DNA of 64,000 bases from Streptomyces sp. NBC_00878 (GCF_026341515.1 NZ_JAPEOK010000001.1:7998001-8062000), one strand, 5' to 3'. Numbered from the stretch's first letter, positions 1 through 9,298 are shown. Notes: generated from the sequence alone by a model not told the origin. Made by a program: numbers and translations.

Positions 1-1190
1 CCATCCTGGGCGCGGTCAACTTCATCACCACCATCATCTGCATGCGCGCGCCGGGCATGACGATGTTCCGCATGCCGATCTTCGTGTGGAACGTGCTGCT
101 CACTGCGGTCCTCGTCCTGCTGGCCTTCCCCGTGCTCGCCGCCGCGCTGTTCGCGCTGGAGGCGGATCGGAAATTCGGGGCACACATCTTCGATGCCGCA
201 AATGGTGGTGCCTTGCTGTGGCAGCACCTCTTCTGGTTCTTCGGGCATCCAGAGGTGTACATCATCGCCCTGCCGTTCTTCGGGATCATCTCCGAGGTCA
301 TCCCGGTCTTCTCCCGCAAGCCGATGTTCGGCTACATGGGCCTGATCGGCGCGACGATCGCCATCGCCGGCCTGTCGGTGACGGTGTGGGCGCACCACAT
401 GTACGTCACCGGCGGTGTGCTGCTGCCGTTCTTCTCCTTCATGACGTTCCTCATCGCCGTGCCGACGGGCGTGAAGTTCTTCAACTGGATCGGCACGATG
501 TGGAAGGGGTCCCTGTCGTTCGAGACCCCGATGCTGTGGGCGACCGGCTTCCTGATCACCTTCACGTTCGGTGGTCTGACCGGTGTCATCCTGGCCTCGC
601 CGCCGATGGACTTCCATGTGTCGGACTCGTACTTCGTCGTGGCGCACTTCCACTACGTGGTGTTCGGCACGGTGGTGTTCGCGATGTTCTCCGGCTTCCA
701 CTTCTGGTGGCCGAAGTTCACCGGCAAGATGCTCGACGAACGCCTCGGCAAGATCACCTTCTGGACGCTGTTCATCGGCTTCCACGGCACCTTCCTCGTC
801 CAGCACTGGCTGGGCGCCGAGGGCATGCCCCGTCGTTACGCGGACTACCTCGCGGCCGACGGCTTCACCGCCCTGAACACGATCTCGACGATCAGCTCGT
901 TCGTGCTCGGCCTGTCGCTCCTTCCCTTCATGTACAACGTGTGGAAGACGGCCAAGTACGGCAAGAAGGTCGAGGTCGACGACCCGTGGGGCTACGGCCG
1001 CTCGCTGGAGTGGGCGACCTCCTGCCCGCCGCCGCGGCACAACTTCCTCACGCTGCCCCGGATCCGTTCCGAATCCCCGGCCTTCGACCTGCACCACCCG
1101 GAGATCGCCGCTCTCGACCAGCTCGAGAACGCTGGACACGGGGACACCAATAAAGCCGTCCTCGCTGGTGGCAAGGAGGCCGGCAAGTGA
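1..1190 (+). CDS. ctaD: Cytochrome c oxidase subunit I (aa3 type), 5' truncated by the window
   Basis: Catalytic subunit of the membrane aa3 oxidase: it takes electrons from cytochrome c (here the QcrC arm of the bcc complex) and reduces O2 while pumping protons. The frame is open from base 3, so about 395 C-terminal residues of a roughly 570-residue protein are present. Visible family motifs are the CuB-site segment WFFGHPEVY, the adjacent histidine pair in WAHHMYV, and HFHYVV, which carries heme ligands. Multiple hydrophobic helices run throughout. The stop overlaps the ctaF start by 4 bases, so the two genes are translationally coupled. ctaC is expected just upstream, outside the window. 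Confidence 0.97.
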   Translation, partial: ILGAVNFITTIICMRAPGMTMFRMPIFVWNVLLTAVLVLLAFPVLAAALFALEADRKFGAHIFDAANGGALLWQHLFWFFGHPEVYIIALPFFGIISEVIPVFSRKPMFGYMGLIGATIAIAGLSVTVWAHHMYVTGGVLLPFFSFMTFLIAVPTGVKFFNWIGTMWKGSLSFETPMLWATGFLITFTFGGLTGVILASPPMDFHVSDSYFVVAHFHYVVFGTVVFAMFSGFHFWWPKFTGKMLDERLGKITFWTLFIGFHGTFLVQHWLGAEGMPRRYADYLAADGFTALNTISTISSFVLGLSLLPFMYNVWKTAKYGKKVEVDDPWGYGRSLEWATSCPPPRHNFLTLPRIRSESPAFDLHHPEIAALDQLENAGHGDTNKAVLAGGKEAGK

Positions 1191-1585
1191 AGGTCCAAGG
1201 CAAGATGTTCCTCTGGCTGGCGTTCTTCGTGCTGGCCATGGCGATCGTCTACGGCGTGTGGTCCAAGGAGCCCGCCGGAACCACGGCGCTCTTCCTGGGC
1301 TTCGGCCTGTGCGTCATGATCGGCTACTACCTGGCCTTCACGGCCCGTCGTGTCGACGTGGGCGCCCAGGACAACAAGGAGGCCGACGTCGCCGACGACG
1401 CCGGTGAGGTCGGTTTCTTCAGCCCGCACAGCTGGCAGCCGCTCTCCCTCGGCATCGGCGGAGCGCTCGCCTTCATGGGCGTGATCTTCGGCTGGTGGCT
1501 GCTCTACTTCTCGGCCCCGATCATCATGATCGGCCTGTGGGGCTGGGTCTTCGAGTACTACCGCGGAGAAAGCCAGAACCAGTAA
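1187..1585 (+). CDS. ctaF: Cytochrome c oxidase subunit IV (actinobacterial)
   Basis: Small 132-residue membrane subunit of the actinobacterial aa3 oxidase. The GTG start lies inside the end of ctaD (GTGA overlap), with a strong GGAGG Shine-Dalgarno at about 1174-1178. About four hydrophobic segments are visible: one at the N-terminus after MKVQGK, one around residues 27-47, and two in the C-terminal half. A short acidic loop (around residues 60-75) separates the halves. Length, topology and position directly after ctaD are those of streptomycete CtaF; the primary sequence itself carries few diagnostic motifs. A good terminator follows 16 bases after the stop. Confidence 0.93.
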   Translation: MKVQGKMFLWLAFFVLAMAIVYGVWSKEPAGTTALFLGFGLCVMIGYYLAFTARRVDVGAQDNKEADVADDAGEVGFFSPHSWQPLSLGIGGALAFMGVIFGWWLLYFSAPIIMIGLWGWVFEYYRGESQNQ

Positions 1586-1600
1586 CACGCGCACAGACGC

Positions 1601-1644
1601 GGAAGCCCGGACACTCCGTCAGGAGGTCCGGGCTTCCCTCTTTT
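1601..1644 (+). terminator. Rho-independent terminator after ctaD-ctaF
   Basis: A perfect 12 bp inverted repeat (GGAAGCCCGGAC at 1601-1612 with its complement at 1626-1637) encloses a 13-base loop and is followed by CTCTTTT. It closes the ctaDF transcript before the next gene. Confidence 0.85.
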
Positions 1645-1715
1645 GCCACGTCTTCCGTCCCTCACACGGCCTAATCGCCGCGCCGGGTGCCGACAACGGT
1701 TCCTACGTTGAGGTC

Positions 1716-2978
1716 ATGAGCCACTCACCGAGAACCCGCACCGTCGTCAGCTGCACTGTGCTGTTGGTCGCCATAGGCGTCGGCGTCACGGCCTGTGGCT
1801 CCGACGGCCACCCTCTCTCGGCCAAGCCCTACGACGCGGCGGACGACATCTCCTTCAACGTCTCCGCGGACGACGGCAAGAAGGCCGACCCCGACAAGCC
1901 GCTGGAGATCACCGCGGACGACTCCGACGGCCGCATCACCGACGTGACGGCCACGGACGCCGCAGGACGCTTCGTGGCGGGCGAACTGTCCGCCGACGGG
2001 GCCCGCTGGCACAGCACCTCGCCGCTCGCCGCGGGCGCCCGCTACACGGTCCGTGTGAGCACGGAGGACGAGGACGGCGCCCCCGGCCGCAAGGTCCTCG
2101 ACTTCGACACCAGCAAGCCCACCACGAAGAAGCGGCTGAACGTGAAGTTCGGGCCCGAGAAGGGTACGTACGGCGTCGGCCAGCCCGTCACCGCCGAGCT
2201 CAGCGCCCCGGTCAAGGACAAGGCCGCGCGTGCCGTCGTCGAGCGGGCCCTCAAGGTCGACTCACAGCCCGCCATGGAGGGCGCCTGGCACTGGGTGGAC
2301 GACAAGAAGCTGCACTACCGCCCCAAGGAGTACTGGCCCGCCCACGCCACCATCCGGGCGCACAGCAACCTCGCGGGCATCAAGATCGCCGAACGCCTCT
2401 GGGGAGGCAAGGCCAAGCCCCTGAAGCTCACCACGGGCGACCGCGTCGAGGCCATAACGGACGCCGCCTCGCACTCGATGACGGTCTACAAGAACGGTGA
2501 GACGATCAACACGATCCCCGTCACCACCGGCAAGCCCGGCTTCGAGACCCGCAACGGCGTCAAGGTCGTCCTGGGCAAGGAGTACTTCGTACGCATGCGC
2601 GGCACGAGCATCGGCATAGCCGAGGGCAGCGCGGACTCGTACGACCTGCCCGTGTACTACGCCACGCGGGTCACCTGGAGCGGCGAGTACGTGCACGCCG
2701 CTCCCTGGTCCACCGGCTCCCAGGGAAGCGCCAACGTCAGCCACGGCTGCACGGGCATGAGCACCGAAAACGCCGCCTGGTTCTACGAGAACTTCCGCGC
2801 CGGCGACATCGTCAAGGTCGTCAACTCGGACGGCGACACGATGGCCCCGTTCGGCAACGGCTTCGGCGACTGGAACCTCGACTGGAAGAAATGGCGCACG
2901 GGCAGCGCCCTGGTAGCCGACGCTCCGGACGGCCCGGGCCCGGACGCCCAACTGAGACTGCGCCCAGAGTCCGTGTAG
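1716..2978 (+). CDS. Lipoprotein L,D-transpeptidase (LdtMt2-like, Ig-like plus YkuD domains)
   Basis: 420-residue exported enzyme expected to make 3-3 cross-links in peptidoglycan or attach proteins to it. The N-terminus is a lipoprotein signal: basic SPRTR, a hydrophobic stretch, then lipobox VTAC with acceptor Cys27. Roughly residues 35-240 look like two bacterial Ig-like domains (including the GPEKGTYGVGQPV region). The YkuD catalytic domain occupies about 245-375, with SHGCTGMS giving His343 and nucleophile Cys345. The form of this motif is closer to mycobacterial LdtMt2 than to the SHGCVRM of the Bacillus type. The gene stands alone between the oxidase genes, with a terminator before it and a repeat after it. 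Confidence 0.92.
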   Translation: MSHSPRTRTVVSCTVLLVAIGVGVTACGSDGHPLSAKPYDAADDISFNVSADDGKKADPDKPLEITADDSDGRITDVTATDAAGRFVAGELSADGARWHSTSPLAAGARYTVRVSTEDEDGAPGRKVLDFDTSKPTTKKRLNVKFGPEKGTYGVGQPVTAELSAPVKDKAARAVVERALKVDSQPAMEGAWHWVDDKKLHYRPKEYWPAHATIRAHSNLAGIKIAERLWGGKAKPLKLTTGDRVEAITDAASHSMTVYKNGETINTIPVTTGKPGFETRNGVKVVLGKEYFVRMRGTSIGIAEGSADSYDLPVYYATRVTWSGEYVHAAPWSTGSQGSANVSHGCTGMSTENAAWFYENFRAGDIVKVVNSDGDTMAPFGNGFGDWNLDWKKWRTGSALVADAPDGPGPDAQLRLRPESV

Positions 2979-2991
2979 GGCCTGCACCGGG

Positions 2992-3070
2992 TCCTTTAGG
3001 GGCGCGGGGCTGTGACATTTTGCGGCTCCGCCGCGGGGGCGCGACCAGCCACAACGCACCCGCACCCGCC
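2992..3070. repeat. Dispersed intergenic palindromic repeat (family A)
   Basis: Fills the gap between the convergent L,D-transpeptidase and receiver genes. It reads CCTTTAGGGGCGCGGGGCTG, then a GCGGCTCCGCCGC hairpin, then CGCGACCAGCCACAACGCAC. It is nearly the exact reverse complement of the copy at about 21000-21055 and shares its ends with the copies near 18330, 27863-28235 and 47881. The palindromic nature and the 3' position suggest a terminator-like role. Confidence 0.75.
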
Positions 3071-3100
3071 GAACCACAGGACCGACCGAGCTCCCAGGCG

Positions 3101-3502
3101 TCAGGCGCTGAGCAAACGCTTCCTGCGGAGCAGCCCCGCCAGGGCAGAGGCAAACTCCACCGGCTCGACCGGCAGGGTCACCGCGGCGTCAGCCCGGCTC
3201 CACGTGGCCAGCCACGCGTCCTGAGGCCGCCCGATCAGCAACAGCACCGGCGGACAGTCGAAGATCTCGTCCTTGATCTGCCGGCAGATACCCATCCCGC
3301 CCGAGGGAACGGCCTCACCGTCGAGCACGCACACATCGATGCCACCGCGGTCCAGTTCCTTGATCACGGCGGCATGCGTCGCGCACTCGATGAACTCGAC
3401 CTGAGGCACGTCCGTGGCCGGCCTCCGGCCGGTCGCCAGCCGCACCTGCTCGCGGGTGTTGGAGTCGTCGCTGTAGACCAGCACCGTTGCGGTCGGCTGC
3501 AT
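3101..3502 (-). CDS. Orphan response-regulator receiver-like protein (degenerate)
   Basis: 133-residue single-domain protein with the receiver fold pattern. It has an acidic pair Asp12-Asp13 after beta-1 and a candidate phospho-acceptor Asp61 in the VCVLDGE strand. The conserved Thr/Ser after beta-4 is replaced (LLLIGRPQD) and the switch Lys after beta-5 is replaced (VTLPVEP, where KP is expected). There is no output domain and no adjacent histidine kinase. The start has a good GGAGGA Shine-Dalgarno. It is divergent from ctaE-qcrCAB and follows ctaDF, so it sits in the middle of the respiratory locus. A phosphorylation-independent signalling role is inference; involvement in oxidase control rests only on position. 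Confidence 0.75.
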   Translation of the reverse strand: MQPTATVLVYSDDSNTREQVRLATGRRPATDVPQVEFIECATHAAVIKELDRGGIDVCVLDGEAVPSGGMGICRQIKDEIFDCPPVLLLIGRPQDAWLATWSRADAAVTLPVEPVEFASALAGLLRRKRLLSA

Positions 3503-3680
3503 TCTTCCTCCGGGACGTCAGCGTCGTAGAGACAGAGACGGACAAGGTCCGCTGCCGCGGATGCTACTCCCTCGATCACCTGGCCAACACCGGTTCGGAC
3601 AGGGCTTCGATGGGCCATACGGGCTGGACACACCCTACGGACGTCCCGAACAGCACCCCCCGGAGTGAGGGCGGGATAAG

Positions 3681-3701
3681 CGACCGACATAATGTCGGTC
3701 G
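3681..3701. promoter_or_regulatory. 21-base perfect palindrome across the ctaE start codon
   Basis: CGACCGACAT, one A, then its exact reverse complement; the proposed ATG of ctaE (3692) lies inside the right arm. No Shine-Dalgarno is found within 15 bases of that ATG. The site could be an operator overlapping a leaderless start or a hairpin masking the start. The alternative in-frame GTG at 3701 would place it just upstream. Confidence 0.5.
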
Positions 3702-4312
3702 TGGCGACAGCAACGACAGTAGAAACCGGGCACGCGCACCCGTCGGTCAATCGGCCGAACCTCACCAGCGTCGGAACCATCATCTGGCTGAGTTCCGAGC
3801 TGATGTTCTTCGCGGCCCTCTTCGCGATGTACTTCACCCTGCGATCGGTGACCGGGCCGGATCACTGGAAGGAGATGGCGGACCTTCTCAACTTCCCGTT
3901 CTCCGCGACGAACACCACGATCCTGGTGCTCTCCTCACTGACCTGCCAGCTCGGTGTGTTCGCCGCCGAGCGAGGGGACGTGAAGAAGCTCCGGATGTGG
4001 TTCATTGTCACCTTCGTCATGGGTGCGATCTTCGTCGGAGGACAGATCTTCGAGTACACCGAGCTGGTCAAGAAGGACGGGCTCTCGCTCTCCTCCGACC
4101 CGTACGGCTCGGTGTTCTACCTGACCACCGGCTTCCACGGCCTGCACGTGACGGGTGGTCTCATCGCCTTCCTGCTGGTCCTCGGGCGCACCTACGCCGC
4201 CCGCAGGTTCACGCACGAGCAGGCGACCGCCGCCATCGTCGTGTCCTACTACTGGCACTTCGTCGATGTCGTCTGGATCGGCCTCTTCGCCACGATCTAC
4301 ATGATCAAGTAG
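3692..4312 (+). CDS. ctaE: Cytochrome c oxidase subunit III
   Basis: 206-residue integral membrane subunit III of the aa3 oxidase, with five predicted hydrophobic helices as usual for the short bacterial form. Family features include [20 protein letters not shown] near residues 29-48, [10 protein letters not shown] around 150, and the C-terminal [14 protein letters not shown] segment. The ATG at 3692 is chosen because it gives the usual N-terminus [20 protein letters not shown] 3701 is possible. It heads the ctaE-qcrC-qcrA-qcrB series (65 bases to qcrC), which fits the bcc-aa3 supercomplex of actinobacteria. A perfect palindrome spans the start codon. Confidence 0.95.
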   Translation: MSVVATATTVETGHAHPSVNRPNLTSVGTIIWLSSELMFFAALFAMYFTLRSVTGPDHWKEMADLLNFPFSATNTTILVLSSLTCQLGVFAAERGDVKKLRMWFIVTFVMGAIFVGGQIFEYTELVKKDGLSLSSDPYGSVFYLTTGFHGLHVTGGLIAFLLVLGRTYAARRFTHEQATAAIVVSYYWHFVDVVWIGLFATIYMIK

Positions 4313-4377
4313 CCGGGCCCGTTCCCGAGCACATTCCAGAAGCATCGACGCAGAAGATCCTGACACCGGGGTAATCC

Positions 4378-5187
4378 GTGAAAAAGCTCTCCGCACGACG
4401 ACGCCATCCGCTGGCGGCGCTCGTCGTCCTACTCCTCGCGCTGGCATGCACCGGGGGGCTGTATACCGCGTTCGCGCCCGCGGACGAGGCGCAGGCCGGT
4501 ACAACCGCCCAGTCCCTAGCCATCGACGAGGGCCAGAAGCTCTACGCCGTCGGCTGCGCCAGCTGCCACGGCACCGGCGGTCAGGGTTCCACTGACGGTC
4601 CGAGTCTCGTCGGCGTGGGCGCCGCGGCCGTCGACTTCCAGGTCGGCACCGGCCGCATGCCGGCCCAGCAGCCGGGCGCGCAGGTTCCGAAGAAGAAGGT
4701 CATCTACTCGCAGGCCGAGATCGACCAGCTCGCGGCGTTCGTCGCCTCGCTGGGTGCCGGTCCGACGGTGCCGACCGAGGAGCAGTACAACCCCGAGGGC
4801 GCGGACATCGCCAAGGGCGGTGAGCTCTTCCGTACCAACTGCGCGCAGTGCCACAACTTCACCGGCAAGGGTGGCGCGCTGACGAACGGCAAGTACGCCC
4901 CGACGCTGGAGGATGTCGACCCGAAGCACCTCTACGAGGCCATGCAGACCGGCCCGCAGAACATGCCGTCCTTCCCCGACACCACGCTGACGGAGAAGAA
5001 CAAGAAGGACATCATCGCGTACCTCGACGCGGTCAACAGCGACGACTCGGAGAGCCCCGGTGGTCTGGAGCTGGGCGGCCTCGGGCCGGTCAGTGAAGGC
5101 CTCTTCGGCTGGATCTTCGGTCTCGGCGGACTGATCGCCGTCGCCGTGTGGGTCGCCGCCCGGACCGCAAAGGCCAAGAAGTCATGA
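4378..5187 (+). CDS. qcrC: Diheme cytochrome c subunit of the cytochrome bcc complex
   Basis: 269-residue c-type cytochrome passing electrons from the Rieske centre to the aa3 oxidase inside the bcc-aa3 supercomplex, so no soluble cytochrome c is needed. There is an N-terminal signal/anchor (basic KKLSARRRH, then a hydrophobic stretch). Two CxxCH heme sites are visible: Cys60-Cys63-His64 (CASCHG) and Cys155-Cys158-His159 (CAQCHN). A C-terminal transmembrane helix lies around residues 238-260, followed by KAKKS. The GTG start gives the expected N-terminus. The stop overlaps the qcrA ATG by 4 bases. Confidence 0.97.
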   Translation: MKKLSARRRHPLAALVVLLLALACTGGLYTAFAPADEAQAGTTAQSLAIDEGQKLYAVGCASCHGTGGQGSTDGPSLVGVGAAAVDFQVGTGRMPAQQPGAQVPKKKVIYSQAEIDQLAAFVASLGAGPTVPTEEQYNPEGADIAKGGELFRTNCAQCHNFTGKGGALTNGKYAPTLEDVDPKHLYEAMQTGPQNMPSFPDTTLTEKNKKDIIAYLDAVNSDDSESPGGLELGGLGPVSEGLFGWIFGLGGLIAVAVWVAARTAKAKKS

Positions 5188-6251
5188 GTAGCCAAGACAT
5201 TCCAGAAGAGAACCTGCCCGCCGAGCGGGCCGACGACGAGCACGCGCACGGCGCCGTGAGTGTCGCGGACGAGAAACACCCGTTCGCGGACCCCGGTCTG
5301 CCGCCGCACGAGCACCGGGTCCAGGACATCGACGAGCGGGCCGCCAAGCGCTCCGAGCGCACGGTCGCCCTGCTGTTCACGCTGTCGATGCTGGCCACGG
5401 TCGGCTTCATCGCGTCGTTCGTGACGATCCCGGCCGACGAGATCGTCTACATCTTCCCGCTGGGCCACATCAGCGGACTGAACTTCGCCCTGGGCATGAC
5501 GCTCGGTCTGGCGCTGTTCTGCATCGGCGCGGGCGCGGTCCACTGGGCCCGCACCCTGATGTCCGACGAGGAGATGACCGACGAGCGCCACGCCATCGCG
5601 GCGGAGCCCGAGGTCAAGGCCAAGGTGCTGGCCGACTTCAAGCAGGGCGCCAAGGAGTCCGCGCTCGGTCGCCGCAAGCTGATCCGCAACACGATGTTCG
5701 GCGCGCTGACCCTGTTCCCGCTGTCCGGCATCGTCCTGCTGCGCGACCTCGGTCCGCTGCCGGAGGACAAGCTGCGGCACACGTTGTGGTCCCGGGGCAA
5801 GCTGCTCGTCAACATGAACACGAACGAGCCGCTGCGTCCGTCCGACGTCGTGGTCGGGTCGCTCACCTTCGCCAAGCCCGAGGGCCTGGAGGAGGACGAC
5901 CACGATTTCCAGAACGAGATCGCCAAGGCGGCCCTGATGATCATCCGGCTGCAGCCGGACGACATCAAGGACAAGCAAGAGCTCGAGTGGTCCGTCGACG
6001 GCATCGTGGCGTACTCGAAGATCTGCACCCACGTCGGTTGCCCGATTTCCCTGTACGAGCAGCAGACGCACCACGCCCTCTGCCCCTGCCACCAGTCCAC
6101 CTTCGACCTCTCCGACGGTGCCCGAGTGATCTTCGGCCCGGCCGGTCACCCCCTGCCGCAGCTGCAGATCGGTGTGAACGACGAGGGCTACCTTGAGGCG
6201 CTCAGCGACTTCGAAGAGCCCGTCGGTCCTGCTTTCTGGGAGCGCGGATGA
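5184..6251 (+). CDS. qcrA: Rieske iron-sulfur subunit of the cytochrome bcc complex
   Basis: 355-residue [2Fe-2S] protein that oxidises menaquinol and hands electrons to QcrC. The ATG at 5184 overlaps the qcrC stop (ATGA); an upstream in-frame GTG (5148) would lie inside qcrC and is less likely. The long acidic cytoplasmic N-terminus and three hydrophobic segments (about residues 60-82, 95-120 and 170-190) match the actinobacterial three-helix type rather than the single-helix mitochondrial type. Cluster motifs are CTHVGC (Cys281, His283, Cys286) and CPCHQS (Cys300, Cys302, His303). The stop overlaps the qcrB start. Confidence 0.97.
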   Translation: MSSQDIPEENLPAERADDEHAHGAVSVADEKHPFADPGLPPHEHRVQDIDERAAKRSERTVALLFTLSMLATVGFIASFVTIPADEIVYIFPLGHISGLNFALGMTLGLALFCIGAGAVHWARTLMSDEEMTDERHAIAAEPEVKAKVLADFKQGAKESALGRRKLIRNTMFGALTLFPLSGIVLLRDLGPLPEDKLRHTLWSRGKLLVNMNTNEPLRPSDVVVGSLTFAKPEGLEEDDHDFQNEIAKAALMIIRLQPDDIKDKQELEWSVDGIVAYSKICTHVGCPISLYEQQTHHALCPCHQSTFDLSDGARVIFGPAGHPLPQLQIGVNDEGYLEALSDFEEPVGPAFWERG

Positions 6252-7885
6252 GCACTACGACCACCTCCGACTCTCGCTCGCGAGAGAAGGCGCCGGGCGG
6301 CGAGAAGATCGCCGACTGGGCCGACGGCCGGCTGGGGATCTACTCCCTGGCCAAGGCCAACATGCGCAAGATCTTCCCGGACCACTGGTCCTTCATGCTG
6401 GGTGAGATCTGCCTCTACAGCTTCATCATCATCATCCTCACGGGTGTGTACCTGACGCTGTTCTTCCACCCCTCGATGAACGAGATCGAGTACCACGGAA
6501 GCTACGTCCCGATGCAGGGGCAGCTGATGTCGGAGGCGTTCGCCTCCACGCTGGACATCAGCTTCGACGTCCGCGGCGGTCTGCTCATCCGGCAGATCCA
6601 CCACTGGGCGGCCATCGTTTTCCTGGCCGGCATGTTCGTGCACATGATGCGCGTCTTCTTCACCGGCGCGTTCCGCAAGCCGCGTGAGATCAACTGGATG
6701 TTCGGCTTCCTGCTGTTCGTCCTCGGCATGTTCACCGGCTTCACCGGCTACTCGCTCCCGGACGACCTGCTCTCCGGCACCGGCGTCCGTTTCACCCAGG
6801 GTGCGATCCTGGCCACGCCGATCGTCGGCACGTACGTCTCGTTCTTCCTGTTCGGCGGGGAGTTCCCGGGCGGCGACTTCGTCTCGCGGTTCTACTCGAT
6901 CCACATTCTGCTGCTGCCCGGCATCATGCTGGGCCTGGTGGTCGGCCACCTGATCCTGGTCTTCTACCACAAGCACACGCAGTTCGCGGGCCCCGGAAAG
7001 ACCAACAAGAACGTCGTCGGCATGCCGCTGCTGCCGGTCTACATGGCCAAGGCCGGAGGCTTCTTCTTCCTGGTCTTCGGTTTCATCGCGATGCTGTCCG
7101 CGGTCGCGTCCATCAACCCGATCTGGGTGCTCGGGCCGTACCGGCCGGACCAGGTGTCCACGGGCGCCCAGCCCGACTGGTACATGGGCTTCGCCGAGGG
7201 CCTGATCCGAGCGATGCCGGGCTGGGAGATCAACCTCTGGGGTCACACACTGGTCCTCGGTGTGTTCATCCCGCTGGTGCTCTTCGGGCTCTTCCTCGGG
7301 ATCATCGCGATGTACCCGTTCATCGAGTCCTGGATCACCGGGGACAAGCGCGAGCACCACATCCTGGACCGGCCGCGCAACGCCCCGACCCGTACGGCCT
7401 TCGGTGTCGCCTGGGTGACCGCCTACATGATCATGCTGATCGGCGGTGGCAACGACATCGTCGCGACGCACTTCCATCTGTCGATCAACTCGGTCACCTG
7501 GTTCGTCCGGATCGGGTTCTTCGTCGGACCGGTGCTCGCGTTCGTCGCCACCAAGCGGATCTGTCTCGGCCTCCAGCGCCGCGACAAGGACAAGGTGCTG
7601 CACGGCCGCGAGTCGGGCATCATCAAGCGCCTGCCGCACGGTGAGTTCGTCGAGATCCACGAGCCGCTCAGCCAGGAGGCGCTGCACACCCTCACGGCGC
7701 ACGAGCAGTACGAGCCGGCCGCGATCGGCCCGGCGGTCGACGAGAACGGTGTCGAGCGCAAGGTGAAGGGCCCGCAGAAGTTGCGGGCGAAGCTCAGCAA
7801 CGCGTACTTCGGCGAGGACAACCAGATCCCGAAGCCGACCGCTGAGGAGTACAAGGAGATCACGAGCGGCCACGGCCACCACTGA
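6248..7885 (+). CDS. qcrB: Cytochrome b subunit of the cytochrome bcc complex
   Basis: 545-residue membrane subunit holding the two b hemes and the quinol sites. The start overlaps the qcrA stop (ATGA). Visible family features are RQIHHWAAIVFLAGMFVHMMRVFFTG with heme-ligand histidines around residues 117-133, the second histidine pair near YSIHILLLPGIMLGLVVGHLIL, and the WVLGPYRPDQ region near the Qo site. The protein carries the long C-terminal cytoplasmic tail seen in actinobacterial QcrB, ending GHGHH. It is the last gene of the operon, followed by a strong terminator. Confidence 0.97.
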   Translation: MSTTTTSDSRSREKAPGGEKIADWADGRLGIYSLAKANMRKIFPDHWSFMLGEICLYSFIIIILTGVYLTLFFHPSMNEIEYHGSYVPMQGQLMSEAFASTLDISFDVRGGLLIRQIHHWAAIVFLAGMFVHMMRVFFTGAFRKPREINWMFGFLLFVLGMFTGFTGYSLPDDLLSGTGVRFTQGAILATPIVGTYVSFFLFGGEFPGGDFVSRFYSIHILLLPGIMLGLVVGHLILVFYHKHTQFAGPGKTNKNVVGMPLLPVYMAKAGGFFFLVFGFIAMLSAVASINPIWVLGPYRPDQVSTGAQPDWYMGFAEGLIRAMPGWEINLWGHTLVLGVFIPLVLFGLFLGIIAMYPFIESWITGDKREHHILDRPRNAPTRTAFGVAWVTAYMIMLIGGGNDIVATHFHLSINSVTWFVRIGFFVGPVLAFVATKRICLGLQRRDKDKVLHGRESGIIKRLPHGEFVEIHEPLSQEALHTLTAHEQYEPAAIGPAVDENGVERKVKGPQKLRAKLSNAYFGEDNQIPKPTAEEYKEITSGHGHH

Positions 7886-7905
7886 TCTTCGACCTGTTCG
7901 CCACG

Positions 7906-7944
7906 GCAGGAGCCCCGTCCATTGCCCCGACGGGGCTCTTTGCC
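7906..7944 (+). terminator. Terminator after qcrCAB
   Basis: GAGCCCCGTC (7910-7919) pairs perfectly with GACGGGGCTC (7929-7938). Outer bases GGCA/TGCC extend the stem around a short T run (CTCTTTGCC). Confidence 0.82.
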
Positions 7945-8055
7945 GTCCCCGGGGCTGGATAGGGTGGACCTGTTCCCGTACGAGCCACGAACTACGGGCG
8001 AAACCCACATCCCACAGGCGTCCCCATCGCGGGACGGACGACCCAGGAGCGGCAT

Positions 8056-9120
8056 ATGAGCGCTGTGACCCCCGCTGGAGGCGACACCGCGGCGGTCCGT
8101 TCCTGGCCCGCCCTGCTGAACGGCCTGCTGGACGGGCGCGACCTGAGCGCCGCCGACACCGCCTGGGCGATGGACCTGATCATGCGGGGCGAGGCGACCG
8201 ACGCGCAGATCGCCGGGTTCGTGGTGGCGCTGCGGGCCAAGGGCGAGACCGTCGAGGAGATCACCGGGTTCGTCCAGGCGATGTACGAGCACGCGAACGT
8301 GATCGAGGTGCCCGGGGAGACCGTCGACATCGTCGGTACGGGTGGGGACGGGGCGAAGACCGTCAACATCTCCACCATGTCGGCGATCGTCATCGCGGGT
8401 ACGGGCGCCAAGGTCGTCAAGCACGGCAACCGGGCCGCCTCCTCGGCCTCCGGGGCGTCCGACGTGCTGGAGAAGCTCGGGGTCAATCTGGAGCTGCCGA
8501 CGCATCGGGTGGCAGCGGTCGCCGAGGCGGCCGGGATCACCTTCTGCTTCGCGGCGAAGTTCCATCCGGCGATGCGTCATGCGGGCGCCGCGCGTGGGCA
8601 GTTGGGGATCCGGACGGTGTTCAACGCGCTCGGTCCGCTGACCAATCCGGCGCGGGTGAAGGCGCAGGCCGTCGGGTGCGCCGACCCGCGGATGGCGCCG
8701 ATCATGGCCGGTGTCTTCGCCGAGCGCGGCAACTCGTCGCTGGTCTTCCGCGGCGACGACGGGCTCGACGAGCTGACCACCACGGCCACGTCCCGGGTGT
8801 GGGTCGTACGGGACGGGAAGGTGCGCGAGGAGTCCTTCGATCCGCGTGACGTCGGGATCGAGCTGGTGCCGGTGGAGGCGCTGCGCGGGGCTGACGCCTC
8901 GTACAACGCGGATGTGGCCCGGCGGCTGCTGAACGGGGAGACCGGGCCCGTGCGGGACGCCGTGCTGCTGAACTCGGCGGCGGCGCTGGTGGCTCTGTCG
9001 CCCGGGGACGGGCCGCTCGCGGACCAGCTGGGGGCGGGGATGGTGAAGGCCGCGGCCGCGATCGACTCGGGGGCGGCGAAGGCGACGTTGGAGCGGTGGG
9101 TGGCGGCGACCAACGCGTAG
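8056..9120 (+). CDS. trpD: Anthranilate phosphoribosyltransferase
   Basis: 354-residue cytosolic enzyme joining anthranilate to PRPP, the second step of tryptophan synthesis. Visible motifs are the PRPP-binding glycine loop [14 protein letters not shown] near residue 95, [21 protein letters not shown] near 123 (metal/anthranilate site) and [10 protein letters not shown] near 190. Length is standard. The ATG has an AGGAG Shine-Dalgarno eight bases upstream. The gene is monocistronic, between two terminators, and separated by about 26 kb from the fused trpEG; the S. coelicolor chromosome, as I recall it, shows the same separation. No attenuator-like leader was seen here, in contrast to trpEG. 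Confidence 0.96.
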   Translation: MSAVTPAGGDTAAVRSWPALLNGLLDGRDLSAADTAWAMDLIMRGEATDAQIAGFVVALRAKGETVEEITGFVQAMYEHANVIEVPGETVDIVGTGGDGAKTVNISTMSAIVIAGTGAKVVKHGNRAASSASGASDVLEKLGVNLELPTHRVAAVAEAAGITFCFAAKFHPAMRHAGAARGQLGIRTVFNALGPLTNPARVKAQAVGCADPRMAPIMAGVFAERGNSSLVFRGDDGLDELTTTATSRVWVVRDGKVREESFDPRDVGIELVPVEALRGADASYNADVARRLLNGETGPVRDAVLLNSAAALVALSPGDGPLADQLGAGMVKAAAAIDSGAAKATLERWVAATNA

Positions 9121-9125
9121 CGGTT

Positions 9126-9154
9126 GCGGCGGGGGCTTTCTTCGCCCCCGCCGC
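9126..9154 (+). terminator. Terminator after trpD
   Basis: Perfect 11 bp stem (GCGGCGGGGGC / GCCCCCGCCGC) with a short TTTCTTC loop, 5 bases after the trpD stop. No T run follows, as is common in Streptomyces. Confidence 0.7.
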
Positions 9155-9167
9155 CCCTATCCAGTCC

Positions 9168-9225
9168 CGTCACTTCTCGGGGGCTTCGCCCCCGAACTCC
9201 CCTTGCGCAGTTCCCCGCGCCCCTG
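9168..9225. repeat. Palindromic repeats between trpD and the SAM riboswitch (partial family A)
   Basis: A small CGGGGGCTTCGCCCCCG hairpin is followed by GCGCAGTTCCCCGCGCCCCT, the core of the dispersed family A repeat found elsewhere in the window. About 70 further bases up to the riboswitch show no gene; a promoter for the riboswitch transcript is expected here but I cannot pick it out. Confidence 0.6.
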
Positions 9226-9298
9226 AACCCGACCCCCGCCGTCCCGGTATCCGGACGGCGGGGTTGCGTCTGGATGATCGTGTGGCAAGATGCTGGCA

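Noticed and set aside
6188..8008. 606-codon minus-strand open frame opposite qcrB
   Set aside because: Translation is Asp/Arg/His-biased without motifs; qcrB on the other strand has clear heme ligands and coupling to qcrA.
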